Of a DNA stretch of 64,000 nt, positions 54,647 through 64,000 are shown piece after piece; position 1 is the stretch's first letter, and each line of letters opens with the position of its first letter. Both the position numbers and the translations under genes were made by a program. The stretch comes from CBDCZY01 sp965224745 (GTDB lineage Bacteria > Pseudomonadota > Gammaproteobacteria > Methylococcales > Methylomonadaceae). The DNA is taken from NCBI GenBank assembly GCA_965224745.1, contig CBDCZY010000009.1, forward strand, positions 186,001 to 250,000, in the 5' to 3' direction. Under the pieces are notes generated by a model, which was not told the origin of the DNA, ran no database searches, and saw only the letters and a program-made list of their open reading frames with translations.

Positions 54647-56323
54647 ATGTTAAAGTCTTTAGTAAATATTATCTCTATTGTTCTTGCCATAGGTAGTTTT
54701 TTGTTACAGCCAAAGTTGGGTATGGCACAACCTTCAGAAAACTATTACCCATTCACCAAATTGACTGATAGCGGCAGAATGCGGCTAGTGATTGAACCAC
54801 AACTGACCCCTATTCCTCTGAATACTTTACATTCATGGATCGTAAAAGTTACGACGGCTGAAGGGCAGCCCGTGCAACCTCTTGAAATTCTAATAGATGG
54901 CGGTATGCCAAGGCATAGCCATGGTTTACCCACACAACCGAAAGTTACTCGCTATCTGGATAATGGAAAATATCAAATTGACGGACTTCAGTTTTATATG
55001 GAAGGTGTTTGGCAACTGCACTTTAAATGTCTGGATGAGCAAGGGTGGAATCAAGTGACTTTCAATATATTGGTCGGACCCAATAAGCAAGAAAGTATGA
55101 ATGATAAGTGGAGTGATAGTGAAATTTCAGTTATCAAAACCTTATTGCTCCAGTCGAATCATGAATTACCATCTGATCCGTCGAATGCGGTGGCTGACAA
55201 CCTGGAAGCCGCTAAATTAGGCCAAAAGATATTTTTTGACCCCTTGTTCAGTCGTAATCAAAAGGTGTCTTGCGCCACTTGTCATCAACCTAGAAAATAT
55301 TTCACAGATGGTAAGCAGCTCTCAGAAGGTCTTTTGAAGGTAAGCCGTAATGCCCCAAGTTTAGTTGGCGTTGCTTACAATCATTGGTTTTATTGGGATG
55401 GTCGGCGTGATAGTCTTTGGGCACAAGCGTTGACGCCATTTGAGGCCGCCAAAGAAATGGGTTTCACTCGAGTTGAGGTGCTAAAAATTATCGCAGAAAG
55501 CTCCAGTTACAGCGGTTCTTATAATCAACTTTTCGGCCCACTACCAGACTGGTTTAAACAGAAAAATAACACTGGTCAACCTGCCAGTCCTATCGGTAAT
55601 ATCACTGAAAAATCAACCTGGAAAGCTATACCGCCAAGAGACAAGCGAGCAATCAATATTGCTTTTGCAAACATTGGCAAAACAATGGCCGCCTATGAAA
55701 GAAAATTGCTGCCCGCTCCATCGCTTTTTGACCGCTATGCTAAAGCTTTGGTAAACCACGGAAATGAGAAAGCTAAACCACTGTTTACCAAACAACAGCT
55801 AGCAGGTATGAAGCTGTTTATTAGTGGAAAAACGCAGTGCCTGTCTTGTCATAACGGCCCTATGTTAACCAATCAGAGCTTTCATAATATTGGTACGGGT
55901 AGCAGTGGGGAAATTTCTCAGGATATGGGACGTATATTGGGGATACAGTCAGTACTAATGGATGAATTTAATTGTATGGGACCTTACAATGACCAACGTC
56001 AAGCGTCATGTGACAGCTTGGTTTACATTAATCGTCATGAAATAGGAGCGCTAATGAATGGCGCTTTTAAAGTGCCTTCCTTAAGGAATCTGGAATATAC
56101 TTCCCCTTATATGCATGATGGTCGGTTTACCTCCCTTATGGAGGTGCTAAAGCACTATCAAAACCCGCCTGACAAGGCAGAAAATATCCACGAAATTAGC
56201 AAACTTACGCTGTCTATAGAAGATTTAGAAAATCTGTCAGCTTTTTTAAAAACATTGTCAGGTCCTGTTGCAACACCCTCCGAGTGGCTTGTACCACCAC
56301 AAAAACCAGTACTCACTAAATAG
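54647..56323 (+). CDS. Di-haem cytochrome c peroxidase/MauG-like protein with N-terminal FixH-like domain
   Basis: The 558-residue exported protein (signal MLKSLVNIISIVLAIGSFLL) has an N-terminal beta-sandwich of FixH/YtkA type (about 30-140) and a C-terminal di-haem domain with CATCH (near residue 207; CATCHQPRKYF) and CLSCH (near 402; CLSCHNGPML). The family motifs FFDPLFSRNQKVSC, LVGVAYNHWFYWDGR and VPSLRNLEYTSPYMHDGRF are present. Such proteins reduce H2O2 or, as MauG, oxidise tryptophan in a partner. Neighbouring an oxidase that releases H2O2, a scavenging or maturation role is plausible. Confidence 0.88.
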   Translation: MLKSLVNIISIVLAIGSFLLQPKLGMAQPSENYYPFTKLTDSGRMRLVIEPQLTPIPLNTLHSWIVKVTTAEGQPVQPLEILIDGGMPRHSHGLPTQPKVTRYLDNGKYQIDGLQFYMEGVWQLHFKCLDEQGWNQVTFNILVGPNKQESMNDKWSDSEISVIKTLLLQSNHELPSDPSNAVADNLEAAKLGQKIFFDPLFSRNQKVSCATCHQPRKYFTDGKQLSEGLLKVSRNAPSLVGVAYNHWFYWDGRRDSLWAQALTPFEAAKEMGFTRVEVLKIIAESSSYSGSYNQLFGPLPDWFKQKNNTGQPASPIGNITEKSTWKAIPPRDKRAINIAFANIGKTMAAYERKLLPAPSLFDRYAKALVNHGNEKAKPLFTKQQLAGMKLFISGKTQCLSCHNGPMLTNQSFHNIGTGSSGEISQDMGRILGIQSVLMDEFNCMGPYNDQRQASCDSLVYINRHEIGALMNGAFKVPSLRNLEYTSPYMHDGRFTSLMEVLKHYQNPPDKAENIHEISKLTLSIEDLENLSAFLKTLSGPVATPSEWLVPPQKPVLTK

Positions 56324-56568
56324 ACTGTGCTTTTTGATTATGATAGTGGGTGAAGCCTTAACTAGTTTCCGTCCAAAAACAGCGAATTATTTGCTATAAA
56401 AAAAATGACACCAGACCAGTCGCCAAAAATGAATTGCTTTGTACGGTAGGGTTTGCTGCATATTGGTCAACCCTCAATCTTTTTGTAAAAATTACATTTT
56501 TTAGGCACATCTTTCCTGAGGAACTATTACACCCTTGATCAGCCTGTTTGTGGTTACCCTAATTTTAA

Positions 56569-57903
56569 CTAGGGTGCTTGTAATCGAGCCATTATCACTA
56601 AATTGTGTGTAACCACCGATGACCACACATAGTTTTTAAAATGCTCTAGACCTTTCCAGTTACAGCGAGACAAGCCAAAGCATCGTTTCAAGTAAGAGAT
56701 ACCGGCTTCAATTCCAGCTCTGAAATTTCTGAGCTTTCTGTAAACCCAGGGGCTTTTCGTCATCTCAAGTATGGCTAACCCTTTTTTCTTATGGAAAGCA
56801 ACATCTTTTATGTTTCGTTGTTTAGCCGTGTCGAGATTTTCTTTGCTGGCATACCCCCCGTCTGCTGCGACTTGCCTGGGCGCCTTACCATAGTGGTCAA
56901 TATGACGATCCACCATGGGGATGAACTGTTCCGAATCAGCCGGGTTACCCGTTTCAACGACAACATCCAGTACCATACCACTGCGACCCGTACTTAAATT
57001 CAGTTTGTGTCCATATTGTATATCCCGGCTGCCTTTAACAATAATATCGCTGTGTGCTTCAAACAGACTGAATACTTTTTCCGATGCGGGGACTTTCTCT
57101 CCATTAAACACACGTCTTGTCGTTTGATTGATGACCTGATCAATCAAAGGCAGATAATGATTGACCTCCAGGCGCCAATATTCCCAGCCGGGTGGCGGTT
57201 TTACATGACCGGCTATTTGCGCATTGTTGAGGTACTGACGTGTCTTTTTCGTGTAGTGAACAAGATCACTGTATAAGGCTTTTTTCTTATCCTTTCCACG
57301 GGTATAGATAATTGCACGCGCACGTTTTTTTGCTGCGCGATAATGGTGATGGCAGTCAAATTCCAAACCCATTTCGCTGGCTTGATTGAGTAATCTCGTC
57401 ATCACCCGCACGGCATCCCATAACAGGCTACTGTCGGTTGGTTCGTGGATATGTGTTTCTGTGACGGTACTATCAATGCGCAACATGCTGCCTTTTTCAA
57501 TGCCGGTTTTATTGGCATCATTGAGCAATGCCAGGTTAATACGTTCCCATGTCGGGTCGAGTATCCGGCTGATTGCCCCTTGCAAAGCCGACTTCTTGGG
57601 GACAAATCCATCGCTCAGCCGGGCAAATGTTTGACACGAGACCGAATCCAGCAAAACAAATGATAATTCTTCATAACTGAGTTGCCGATGTTGCTTTAAG
57701 ATCGCGCAACGTAATATGGATTCAACTGACATCCCTTTTCGACCACTTTCATCTTTTAAATCGATCGTGCAGATGTCTTTTTCTACCCAATCCAGTATTT
57801 CTCTATGTTCATCCAATATCATGGAAATAATTTTTAATTCTTGGCCAATCTCGTGTTCAACATAATTATCGAATATACTTGTCTGTAGGCGTTGTTTTTG
57901 GCG
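56569..57903 (-). CDS. ISNCY-like (IS5-related) transposase
   Basis: I start the 444-residue protein at ATG 57903 (preceded by GAGGGA); an earlier Met 14 codons upstream lacks support. It has the family start (MRQKQRLQTSIFDNYV), catalytic Asp in MLRIDSTVTETHIHEP, the second Asp near RQVAADGGYASKEN and a Glu in RAGIEAGISYLKRC. The frame is intact. I could not find convincing terminal repeats or a target duplication, so element limits are open. Confidence 0.85.
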   Translation of the reverse strand, partial: RQKQRLQTSIFDNYVEHEIGQELKIISMILDEHREILDWVEKDICTIDLKDESGRKGMSVESILRCAILKQHRQLSYEELSFVLLDSVSCQTFARLSDGFVPKKSALQGAISRILDPTWERINLALLNDANKTGIEKGSMLRIDSTVTETHIHEPTDSSLLWDAVRVMTRLLNQASEMGLEFDCHHHYRAAKKRARAIIYTRGKDKKKALYSDLVHYTKKTRQYLNNAQIAGHVKPPPGWEYWRLEVNHYLPLIDQVINQTTRRVFNGEKVPASEKVFSLFEAHSDIIVKGSRDIQYGHKLNLSTGRSGMVLDVVVETGNPADSEQFIPMVDRHIDHYGKAPRQVAADGGYASKENLDTAKQRNIKDVAFHKKKGLAILEMTKSPWVYRKLRNFRAGIEAGISYLKRCFGLSRCNWKGLEHFKNYVWSSVVTHNLVIMARLQAP

Positions 57904-58108
57904 CATCTTTTTCCCTCGGCTTTTTTTAATTATGTTTAGAATCAATTGCTTAGATTATAAGCATACCAGAATTAGCCGGGGAATTCATCTTGTTTTTGTG
58001 ATTTTTTCTATGTTTTTCATAGGGTTGTAGTTTATGGATGAGAACTAACTATACAACAAACTCAAACCTCATTCACTACTGACTCATTGTTTTCACAGCG
58101 AAACTGTT

Positions 58109-58700
58109 CTAAATTTCTTGACTGCAGGATTTATTGCGTAATTGAGAATTTTTAGTCATTCGCAGATAATCAAATACTCGCCGTACGTTACGCGCCGACC
58201 TTCTGATAGTTGAAGCCACACTGTCATTGCTGATGGCATTTATGAGACCCGTAGCAAAGGAACAACCGGGTGATATTTTCAGGCCCATGGCCAGTGCGTA
58301 TTGTGCAGCGATCTTCATTCCAATTCCAACCAAGGATATAGTGATGACTTTCTACACCCCAATGACCTCGATTAAAAGCGAGCACCTGCTTAGCGCTAGC
58401 ACTAACAGGTGAATGGCTGGTGAGACCATAAGCGATTTCACCGGTTTTATTGATGATTGTGTGGCGTTGTATAGCAAAGACCTGGCCAACAAAAGGGAAG
58501 TCATGGTAGTCGTTCAGCGCAGTGGATGTCCAGAATGAGCGTGACTCAAGGCGACCGTGTGCCAAGGTAACCGGCTCGCTATAATCAGGTTCGCCGCGCT
58601 GTTCAAAGAACAGGCGAATGGCTTCGGCGAGAGACGGTTGCTTGTCCTTGGCTGTGTTCAAGGCTAAATCATTCCAAACAAAGAGGGTCAGGTTGCTTTA
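58109..58700 (-). pseudogene. ISAs1-family transposase remnant
   Basis: The fragment keeps the C-terminal catalytic part (SAKQVLAFNRGHWGVESHHY, NEDRCTIRTGHGPENITRL) but changes frame near 58250; the rest (NDSVASTIRRSARNVRRVF) is in the next frame. The N-terminal half is missing. The adjacent ISKra4 insertion starts 30 bp beyond it. Confidence 0.8.
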
Positions 58701-58729
58701 TACCTTGAAACAGAGGCTTTGTCAGTATG

Positions 58730-60115
58730 GGTGGAGCCTTAAAATGATGTTTTCAAATATAACATTGAGCCCCATATTGATTAATCTTCTCCCAGAATTG
58801 TTGCCATCGACTGCCTGACTGTACAAGACTTCGCAGACTCAATATCACCCCTGCTCCTTGGTTTTTCCAGCGCATCCCCGAACAACATAAGCGTTGTTTG
58901 ACCAAGGTTTTACAAGCCGCCTCAGTAACCCCTGAACCAATCGGTAACCGGGCAGCCGTATGCGCGGCATAATTCATTTGATGCTGATGATTATTAAAGT
59001 AAGTCAATGCTTGAACCAACTCTTCTTGAACGGATTGGGACAAGCCTTGTTTTCGCGTTAACCCCTCCATCTCCTGAATTAACGCGTTAACCGCTCCTGA
59101 CTCATGCTTCAGTTGATGACACCGTTCTGATAGCCATGCGGCTCTTTTGGGTTTTGCTGTTTTCTGTGAAAATGCAGCATAAGCCACTTTGCCAAGATAT
59201 TCCGTGACATGATAAAAATCGAGTAATTGACGGTCTGTATGGGGGGTTAAAAATGACCAGTTATCTTTGGCGCCATCAGCAATACCCAGATAAAGGGCGT
59301 CAGGATAGAGCGCTTTGATCCGCTGGATTTCTTTCTCATAACGTTGCTTAAAGGTTCCCTTGCCATATTCAGGCGGAGCACCCAAATACAGCGAGTGCAA
59401 ACGCTGGCCTTCCGCATCATAAAAGGACAGTGCGCCGACCATCGCTTCACGCCAGCCGTCTTCTTGCATCAAAATATAGGCACCATCCAAACTAAACACA
59501 ATGGTTGAAACGGGGGCATCGAATGCCGGCAACGTATACGTCCACTCTTCTTCTCTGGCCTGAGCAATGCCGCCGACCCAATCCGCCATATTCTGGATAT
59601 AGGATTTGGTGATGCTTCGGTTGTGGTTGGCTTCAAAATCGTAGCAAACTGCTTGGGCATTCATCTGCGCATATTTGTGCGCGACTTGCTGGGCTAATCG
59701 CGGCGTTCCGCCTCGAATAATACGCGCGTTCACGTCCAGTGGACACCACACTTTGCCGCCTTTTGAGGTTTGGTAGGTATAGCGCTTGATTTCGACGACT
59801 CCGTAAGGCGTTTGATAGTGTTTCTCACTGGGGGTTTTAGCGGTCCATTTGATACCCCCGGTTTGCAGTGCGCGTCCATCGGTATCAAAATTTTCCAAGG
59901 CTTTTCCGGTGGCCAGCAGTCCAACTTCGTTGCAGGCATTTTGAATCGCATCTTCTGCTTCCAGCAGAGAGCCGTCTATAGTCACTTTAACTTCTATCGT
60001 CAGTTCGTTTCCGGTGCGAGCAATGAGTTGTGCCATTTTTGAAATAACCCGTATGACTTAGTTTCAACAAGTTATATCATATATCTATAAATAACATCAA
60101 GTATAGGCTGCACCC
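58730..60115 (-). mobile_element. Complete ISKra4-family insertion sequence
   Basis: Imperfect terminal inverted repeats begin GGGTGGAGCCTTAAAATGAT at 58730 and, reading inward from 60115, GGGTGCAGCCTATACTTGAT. The element is flanked by a perfect 8-bp direct repeat GTCAGTAT at 58722-58729 and 60116-60123. It carries one intact transposase. Conserved ends and duplication indicate a recent insertion. Confidence 0.9.
58753..60036 (-). CDS. ISKra4-family transposase
   Basis: The 427-residue transposase shows the family signature GSGVTEAACKTLVKQRLCCSGM near the C terminus. The DDE-like residues are in VFSLDGAYI and DALYLGIADGAKDNW, with VTEAA supplying the Glu. The frame is uninterrupted. Confidence 0.92.
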   Translation of the reverse strand: MAQLIARTGNELTIEVKVTIDGSLLEAEDAIQNACNEVGLLATGKALENFDTDGRALQTGGIKWTAKTPSEKHYQTPYGVVEIKRYTYQTSKGGKVWCPLDVNARIIRGGTPRLAQQVAHKYAQMNAQAVCYDFEANHNRSITKSYIQNMADWVGGIAQAREEEWTYTLPAFDAPVSTIVFSLDGAYILMQEDGWREAMVGALSFYDAEGQRLHSLYLGAPPEYGKGTFKQRYEKEIQRIKALYPDALYLGIADGAKDNWSFLTPHTDRQLLDFYHVTEYLGKVAYAAFSQKTAKPKRAAWLSERCHQLKHESGAVNALIQEMEGLTRKQGLSQSVQEELVQALTYFNNHQHQMNYAAHTAARLPIGSGVTEAACKTLVKQRLCCSGMRWKNQGAGVILSLRSLVQSGSRWQQFWEKINQYGAQCYI

Positions 60116-60540
60116 GTCAGTATTAAACATAGTGTATTGTTCTATAACATGTTTATATAGAACACGGTTACGCCGTGACTGTGTAGCATTGATCATTGCG
60201 GGTTTAAGCGATTATGGATGTACTACCCGCTATGCCAAGCCTTACGGTACGCCACCAAAGCATTATCATTCACCTCATCAATCAACTTAACCACCTGGGT
60301 CGCCCCTGCATCATCAAACACCCCTAACAACCCCTGATCGTGCAAATTAGTAAAAGGCGGTTTAAACAGCATTTCTTTATCAATAACGCCATTTTTACTC
60401 AAATAGCCAATAATCGTATTGATAAATGTCATTTGATCGGCACGTAAATTACCAGCCCTGATAAACTCAGCAAAAACGTCCTGTGCCACCCCCATTTCCA
60501 GACCGACAATATGTAATGGTCAAGTTTTCTTGGAAGGATT

Positions 60541-61390
60541 TTAAGCCGCTTTTTTCATTTCTTTGGTTTTTTGATGAGGGGTTTTATAATCAATAGCAGA
60601 ATGTAACCTTTTATAGTTATAGAAACTAATATAGCTAGTCACAGCACTGACTACAGAGGAGTAATTAATAAAACTCAAATAGTTCAGCCTCTCTGTTTTT
60701 AAATTCCTAAAAAACCGCTCCATCACAGCATTATCCCAGCAATTAGCTCGACGGCTCATACTTTGTGTTATATCCAAGTCATGAAGATAATCAACAAATA
60801 GATTGGCTGAATATTGAACCCCTTGGTCTGAATGAAACATTAATTGTTGAGTATCTGGCTTGTGTTTATTAATCGCATGTTCTAATGCTGACTTTGCAAG
60901 CTCTGCATTGGGTTCTTCTGATAATGCCCAGCCCATAATTTCTCTTGACCCAAGATCAAGTATACAAGCTAAATAGCTCCAGCCTGTATAGGTTTTAATG
61001 TAGGTAATGTCACCTACCCAGTGCGTATGAACAGTACTGGGATTAAACTGTCTTAAGTAAATGATCCGCTTTCTTGTGGACTTCTCCCGCTGGATAGCTG
61101 TGTCGCTTTTTAGGTTTTATGGCAATGACATTCGATTTTTTCATTAATGAAGCTGTTTTATAAACGCCTATTTCAATCCCTCTGTTAGCTAATTCAACCT
61201 GAGTCCTTCGTTTACCATAGGTATGCTGAGTTTCAATGGCTATCAATTTAATTTGTTCTATGGTTTCTTGTTCTTCATCGCTCATTTGATTATTAATCTG
61301 ATAGTAGTGTGTACTGAGAGCTATATTAAATAGTGTGCAAAGCTCTGTTGTTTGATAGCCTGGAGAAGCCTTCTTTATTTCAACAATCAA
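60541..61390 (-). pseudogene. IS3 OrfB integrase, frameshifted
   Basis: The N-terminal frame (61390-61043) ends KADHLLKTV; the expected QFNPSTVHTHWVGDITY follows in another frame and continues as the DDE core (MGWALSEEPNAEL, DQGVQYSANLFVDYL, NCWDNAVMERFFRNLKTE) to 60541. One shift at about 61050 inactivates it unless recoded. Confidence 0.85.
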
Positions 61391-61710
61391 TTCAGATTGT
61401 TGTTGTCTCGAACAAAGAAGGCTGTGGCCTTTTTTAGTATTTCATTATCCCTTTTAGCTCGCCATAATTGCTTCTCTAGGCTTTGTATTTTCTGTTGTTC
61501 TGGGGTTAACGCTTGCTTATCCTGAGGTGTATTACCTTTGAGTTCATCTAAATATTGCTTTTTCCATCGCCTCACAGCAGAGTCACCTGCTCCTGATATT
61601 TCCATTACCTGCTTATTGGTATATCCTTCATTTACCATGAGTTTAGCGTAGTCTAGACGCTGTTCTGTGGTGAAGGTTGTTTTAGGTTTTACTGTGGTTA
61701 TTTCGGTCAT
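61387..61710 (-). CDS. IS3 OrfA (helix-turn-helix)
   Basis: The 107-residue OrfA has the DNA-binding helix-turn-helix (GYTNKQVMEISGAGDSAVRRW) and a leucine-zipper-like tail (QKIQSLEKQLWRAKRDNEIL). Its end overlaps OrfB, as is normal for frameshift-translated IS3 elements. Confidence 0.88.
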   Translation of the reverse strand: MTEITTVKPKTTFTTEQRLDYAKLMVNEGYTNKQVMEISGAGDSAVRRWKKQYLDELKGNTPQDKQALTPEQQKIQSLEKQLWRAKRDNEILKKATAFFVRDNNNLN

Positions 61711-62616
61711 TTTTTATCCTAATTTTGGGTTGGATTATAAGCTATAAATCCTTCCAAGATTATTAGACCATTACAATATGACGAATAAACTCACCTAACG
61801 GCTTATCCCCATAATGGTCGATATAATCTTGCTTAGTCCCCACAGCTTCACTATCAAATAAAATTTTCTCAAGCTGATTAATCTCGGTTTCAGTGATCGG
61901 CTTATTGGTCTTCAGTTTTCGAATCACCAAATGATCTTTATGATTTCTAACATAAGATTCCACTCGATCTTTATAACTTTGCAAGTTGGTATATGCGGGG
62001 ATTAAATCATGTTCGGCAATCTCGTCTTGATCTAGCCTATCTTCAAATGTGGTAATAACAGTCACCTGATTTTCTTTATCCAAATATTTAATTAAATCGC
62101 GTAATGCCAATCGCACCTCATCCAGGCGATTAATATTAATCGCTTACCAAAAAGGTTCAGTTTGCAATTCCCTCAACAACGGCGCTTGCATTGCCACCGC
62201 TGGAATATTCTGTTTTTTAACAAGCTTTTGACAATATCACTTAAAATTTTGGCAATAATCGAAAATGGCAAAATCTTTCTTATCAGAACCGAGTCCAAAC
62301 AAATCAGGACATAACCGCGTCCCGCGTCCAATCATCTGCCAGAACTTGGTTGATGATTTAACCTGCTTAAAAAATACCAGATTAACCACTCTGGGCGCAT
62401 CCACGCCCGTATCCATCATATCGACCGATACCGCTATTTGCGGATCATGCTCTTCGTATTCATCAACAAAAGTTTCCAGTAACGCTTGTGCCTTGCTCTC
62501 GTAATTATCAATCACCCGTAAAAATTGTCCGCTGTATTCAGGATAACTTTTATTAAACCGCTGCTCAATAAACACAGCGTTATCGTGATTTTTTGCAAAG
62601 ATAATGGTCTTGCCTA

Positions 62617-63844
62617 GTACTCCATCAACATTGTATTGATGGATAGAGTGATTTCAGTTTTATTCTGGCATCCTCAGTCGTAAACCGCCAGTTCACACCA
62701 ACAGCTTTTTGATTGCGTTGTTCTTGCCATGCGTTTATTTCAGTTCGTAATGTGTCTTGGTCAGGTATTCTTCGATTCAGGCACTGGCGACTTAACACCC
62801 CGATCTCGATCTCCGCCATATCCAGCCAACTGCCATGCTTCGGCGTATAATGAAGCTCCAGTCTTTCAGCAATGCGTTTTGCTTCTTCTGGTTCAAACGC
62901 GTCATATAATGAACTCAACTTATGCGTATTTAAATTATCCATCACCAGAACAATTTTCTTGTCCGGAAAATACTGATCAACCAATTCTTTGATTAAATGC
63001 GCCCAGTCTATTTTAGTATGTCGATCGGTTACGTTGACATGTCGCCATCCAATCAGTGGGGCAAACAGCATGAACAGATTACTCACGCCATTGCGTTCAT
63101 ATTCAAAATCAAATATTTCAGGTTCTCCTGGACGCATCGGCAAGGGAATGCGCGTTTCCTTGGTCTGTTGTTTACTGGTTTCATCCATACAGATGAGGAC
63201 TTCATCTTCTGTAAAAGTACGTTGATAAACCGTTAAGATATCCTCCATCGCACAGACAAAATCAGCATTGGCTTTGGGCGGAATGCACCAGCATTCTTTT
63301 AACCAAGGTTTAAGGGCGTTTTTTTGAGTGTTTTTCGAACGGTTTCGCCCGATATCGAGTCGACTATTTTACATTCAACCAATCGATCCGCTAATAAGTT
63401 TAAGGTCCAATTATTATATCCCTCAGGGGCGGATGAACAGGCTGTTGCTACTAAAAACGCTTCCGCTTCGCCATCCAGCTTTTTGGCGCGTCGTCGTGTC
63501 TGGATTTTGGGATTGAGGGCACACTCTATTCCTTCTTCAACAAAGCGCTTTCGTACACGCTGTACTGTCAGATGACTGATGTGTAACGCATTGGCGATCT
63601 TTGCATCGGTTAATGAAGCCTTTGAAATCGCTTCGTCCGCATGAAGCAGTATTTGGGCATGGGTTATTTTGCGGGCGGCGGTTTTTCCCTTTGAGATGAG
63701 GTGCTTTAAATCCTCGCGTTCATCGTTCGGTAGTTTAATTCGGTATTTCTTGGCTGGCATGGTTTAATCCTAAATATCATATTCTTGGTATCGATACTTA
63801 AGATATTACATTAAATACGTATCAGAACAAAATTGTTGGAGCAC
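62617..63844 (-). mobile_element. IS630-family element, copy 1, inserted in hsdR
   Basis: The ends read inward GTACTCCATCAACATTG (62617) and GTGCTCCAACAATTTTG (63844). TA dinucleotides, the IS630 target, border both sides (62615-62616, 63845-63846). The left side abuts hsdR helicase sequence. The right TA is shared with a second copy. Confidence 0.88.
62625..63760 (-). CDS. IS630-family transposase in two frames joined at an A7 slippery site
   Basis: The upstream frame (63760-63299) holds the helix-turn-helix part (SLTDAKIANALHISHLTVQRV) and ends shortly after CTCAAAAAAACG. A -1 shift at the seven A's gives KKNALKPWLKECWC, which leads directly into the DDE frame (63248-62625; CMDETSKQQ, VLVMDNLNTHKL, HGSWLDMAEIEIGVLS). 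Programmed -1 frameshifting is known in IS630 relatives, so this is likely normal expression, not decay; a deleted A is the alternative. Confidence 0.85.
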
Positions 63845-63846
63845 TA

Positions 63847-64000
63847 GTACTCCATCAACATTGTATTGAAGGATAGAGTGATTTCAGTTTTATTCTGGCA
63901 TCCTCAGTCGTAAATCGCCAGTTCACACCAACAGCTTTTTGATTGCGTTGTTCTTGCCATGCGTTTATTTCAGTTCGTAATGTGTCTTGGTCAGGTATTC
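63847..64000 (-). mobile_element. IS630-family element, copy 2 (partial, runs off the window end)
   Basis: From 63847 the sequence repeats 62617 onward with only two differences visible in 154 bases (GAAGG for GATGG; AAATC for AAACC). It abuts copy 1 head-to-tail with one TA between them. Confidence 0.9.

Larger units (their letters stand above)
60512..61775 (-). mobile_element. IS3-family element inserted in hsdR
   Basis: Terminal repeats TGTAATGGTC and GACCATTACA (family-typical TG...CA ends, about 27 bp long with mismatches) bound 1264 bp. The 3-bp duplication ATA flanks them at 60509-60511 and 61776-61778. The host frame of hsdR is restored by excision. Confidence 0.92.
60223..62614 (-). 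pseudogene. hsdR: Type I restriction enzyme R subunit (hsdR), broken by IS3 and IS630
   Basis: HsdR is the helicase/nuclease motor of type I restriction systems. Three pieces remain: 62614-62237 (GKTIIFAKNHDNA, MDTGVDAPRVVNLVFFK, MIGRGTRLCPDLFG helicase motifs), 62116-61779 (YLDKENQVTVITTFEDRL to KPLGEFIRHIV) and 60508-60223 (GLEMGVAQDVFAEF to stop). Removing the IS3 element and one copy of its ATA duplication joins HIV to GLEMG in frame. A frameshift between 62236 and 62117 is independent damage. The 5' part lies beyond the IS630 copies. hsdM and hsdS are not in the window. Confidence 0.88.

Noticed and set aside
56324..58108. Terminal repeats of the ISNCY-like element
   Set aside because: I compared the flanks and found no convincing inverted repeat or target duplication.
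1..64000. tRNA or rRNA genes
   Set aside because: I saw no cloverleaf or ribosomal RNA segment anywhere in the window.

Overview
The window is AT-rich DNA (about 40 % G+C by eye) from a gammaproteobacterium. The best clues are the parE / xseB-ispA-dxs block, a convergent polA/engB pair, cytochrome c4 and DsbA. Dockerin-like repeats, a DUF4266/DUF3570/ApbE cassette, a copper-radical oxidase and abundant IS elements would fit a methanotroph-like (Methylococcales) or large sulfur-bacterium-like genome. That placement is inference; the sequence carries no taxonomic marker I can test here.

Layout. 0-5.4 kb: housekeeping (parE partial, xseB-ispA-dxs isoprenoid operon with a frameshift in dxs, gloB). 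5.4-10 kb: a very large exported/membrane protein of unknown function and a glyoxalase-fold enzyme. 10-16.3 kb: two secreted proteins with dockerin-like repeats and a STN/HEAT-repeat lipoprotein-like factor, separated by a complete IS1380 element (5-bp target duplication). 16.5-21.3 kb: a bacterial nitric oxide synthase with a C9 tract that breaks its frame, a B12-type radical SAM gene just upstream in the same operon, and a diguanylate cyclase. 21.3-26.6 kb: dsbA, cytochrome c4, engB and polA, with a terminator-bearing candidate small RNA in the polA-engB gap (the place of Spot 42 in enterics and ErsA in Pseudomonas).

27-44 kb is the notable part: a secreted-peptide biosynthesis island. It has an orphan OmpR-type regulator; four Gly-rich (mostly Gly/His-rich) peptides with colicin-V-type leaders; two Fe(II)/2-oxoglutarate-type oxygenases, one fused to an APH kinase and TPRs; a FemAB-type aminoacyl transferase; an APH-like and an HprK-like kinase; a ParB/sulfiredoxin-like protein; and a CvaA/CvaB-type exporter with a C39 peptidase. 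Four promoters in the island share one exact geometry (three CTTAG boxes at 10 and 11 bp, then 11 bp to an often extended -10). Two of them lie back to back in a perfect 68-bp palindrome between the main precursor and the oxygenase fusion. I read this as one regulon making, modifying and exporting Gly/His peptides, possibly metal-binding. Two of the four precursors have lost their ATG, so the family appears to be in turnover.

45-56.3 kb: an envelope redox cassette (secreted small protein, TlpA-like thioredoxin, DUF4266 lipoprotein, DUF3570 outer-membrane protein, ApbE, membrane spermidine-synthase-like protein), then a ricin-lectin/galactose-oxidase-like protein and a di-haem cytochrome c peroxidase/MauG-like protein. 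56.5-64 kb: an IS graveyard (ISNCY-like, ISAs1 remnant, ISKra4 with 8-bp duplication, IS3 with 3-bp duplication, two tandem IS630 copies) that has broken a type I restriction hsdR gene.
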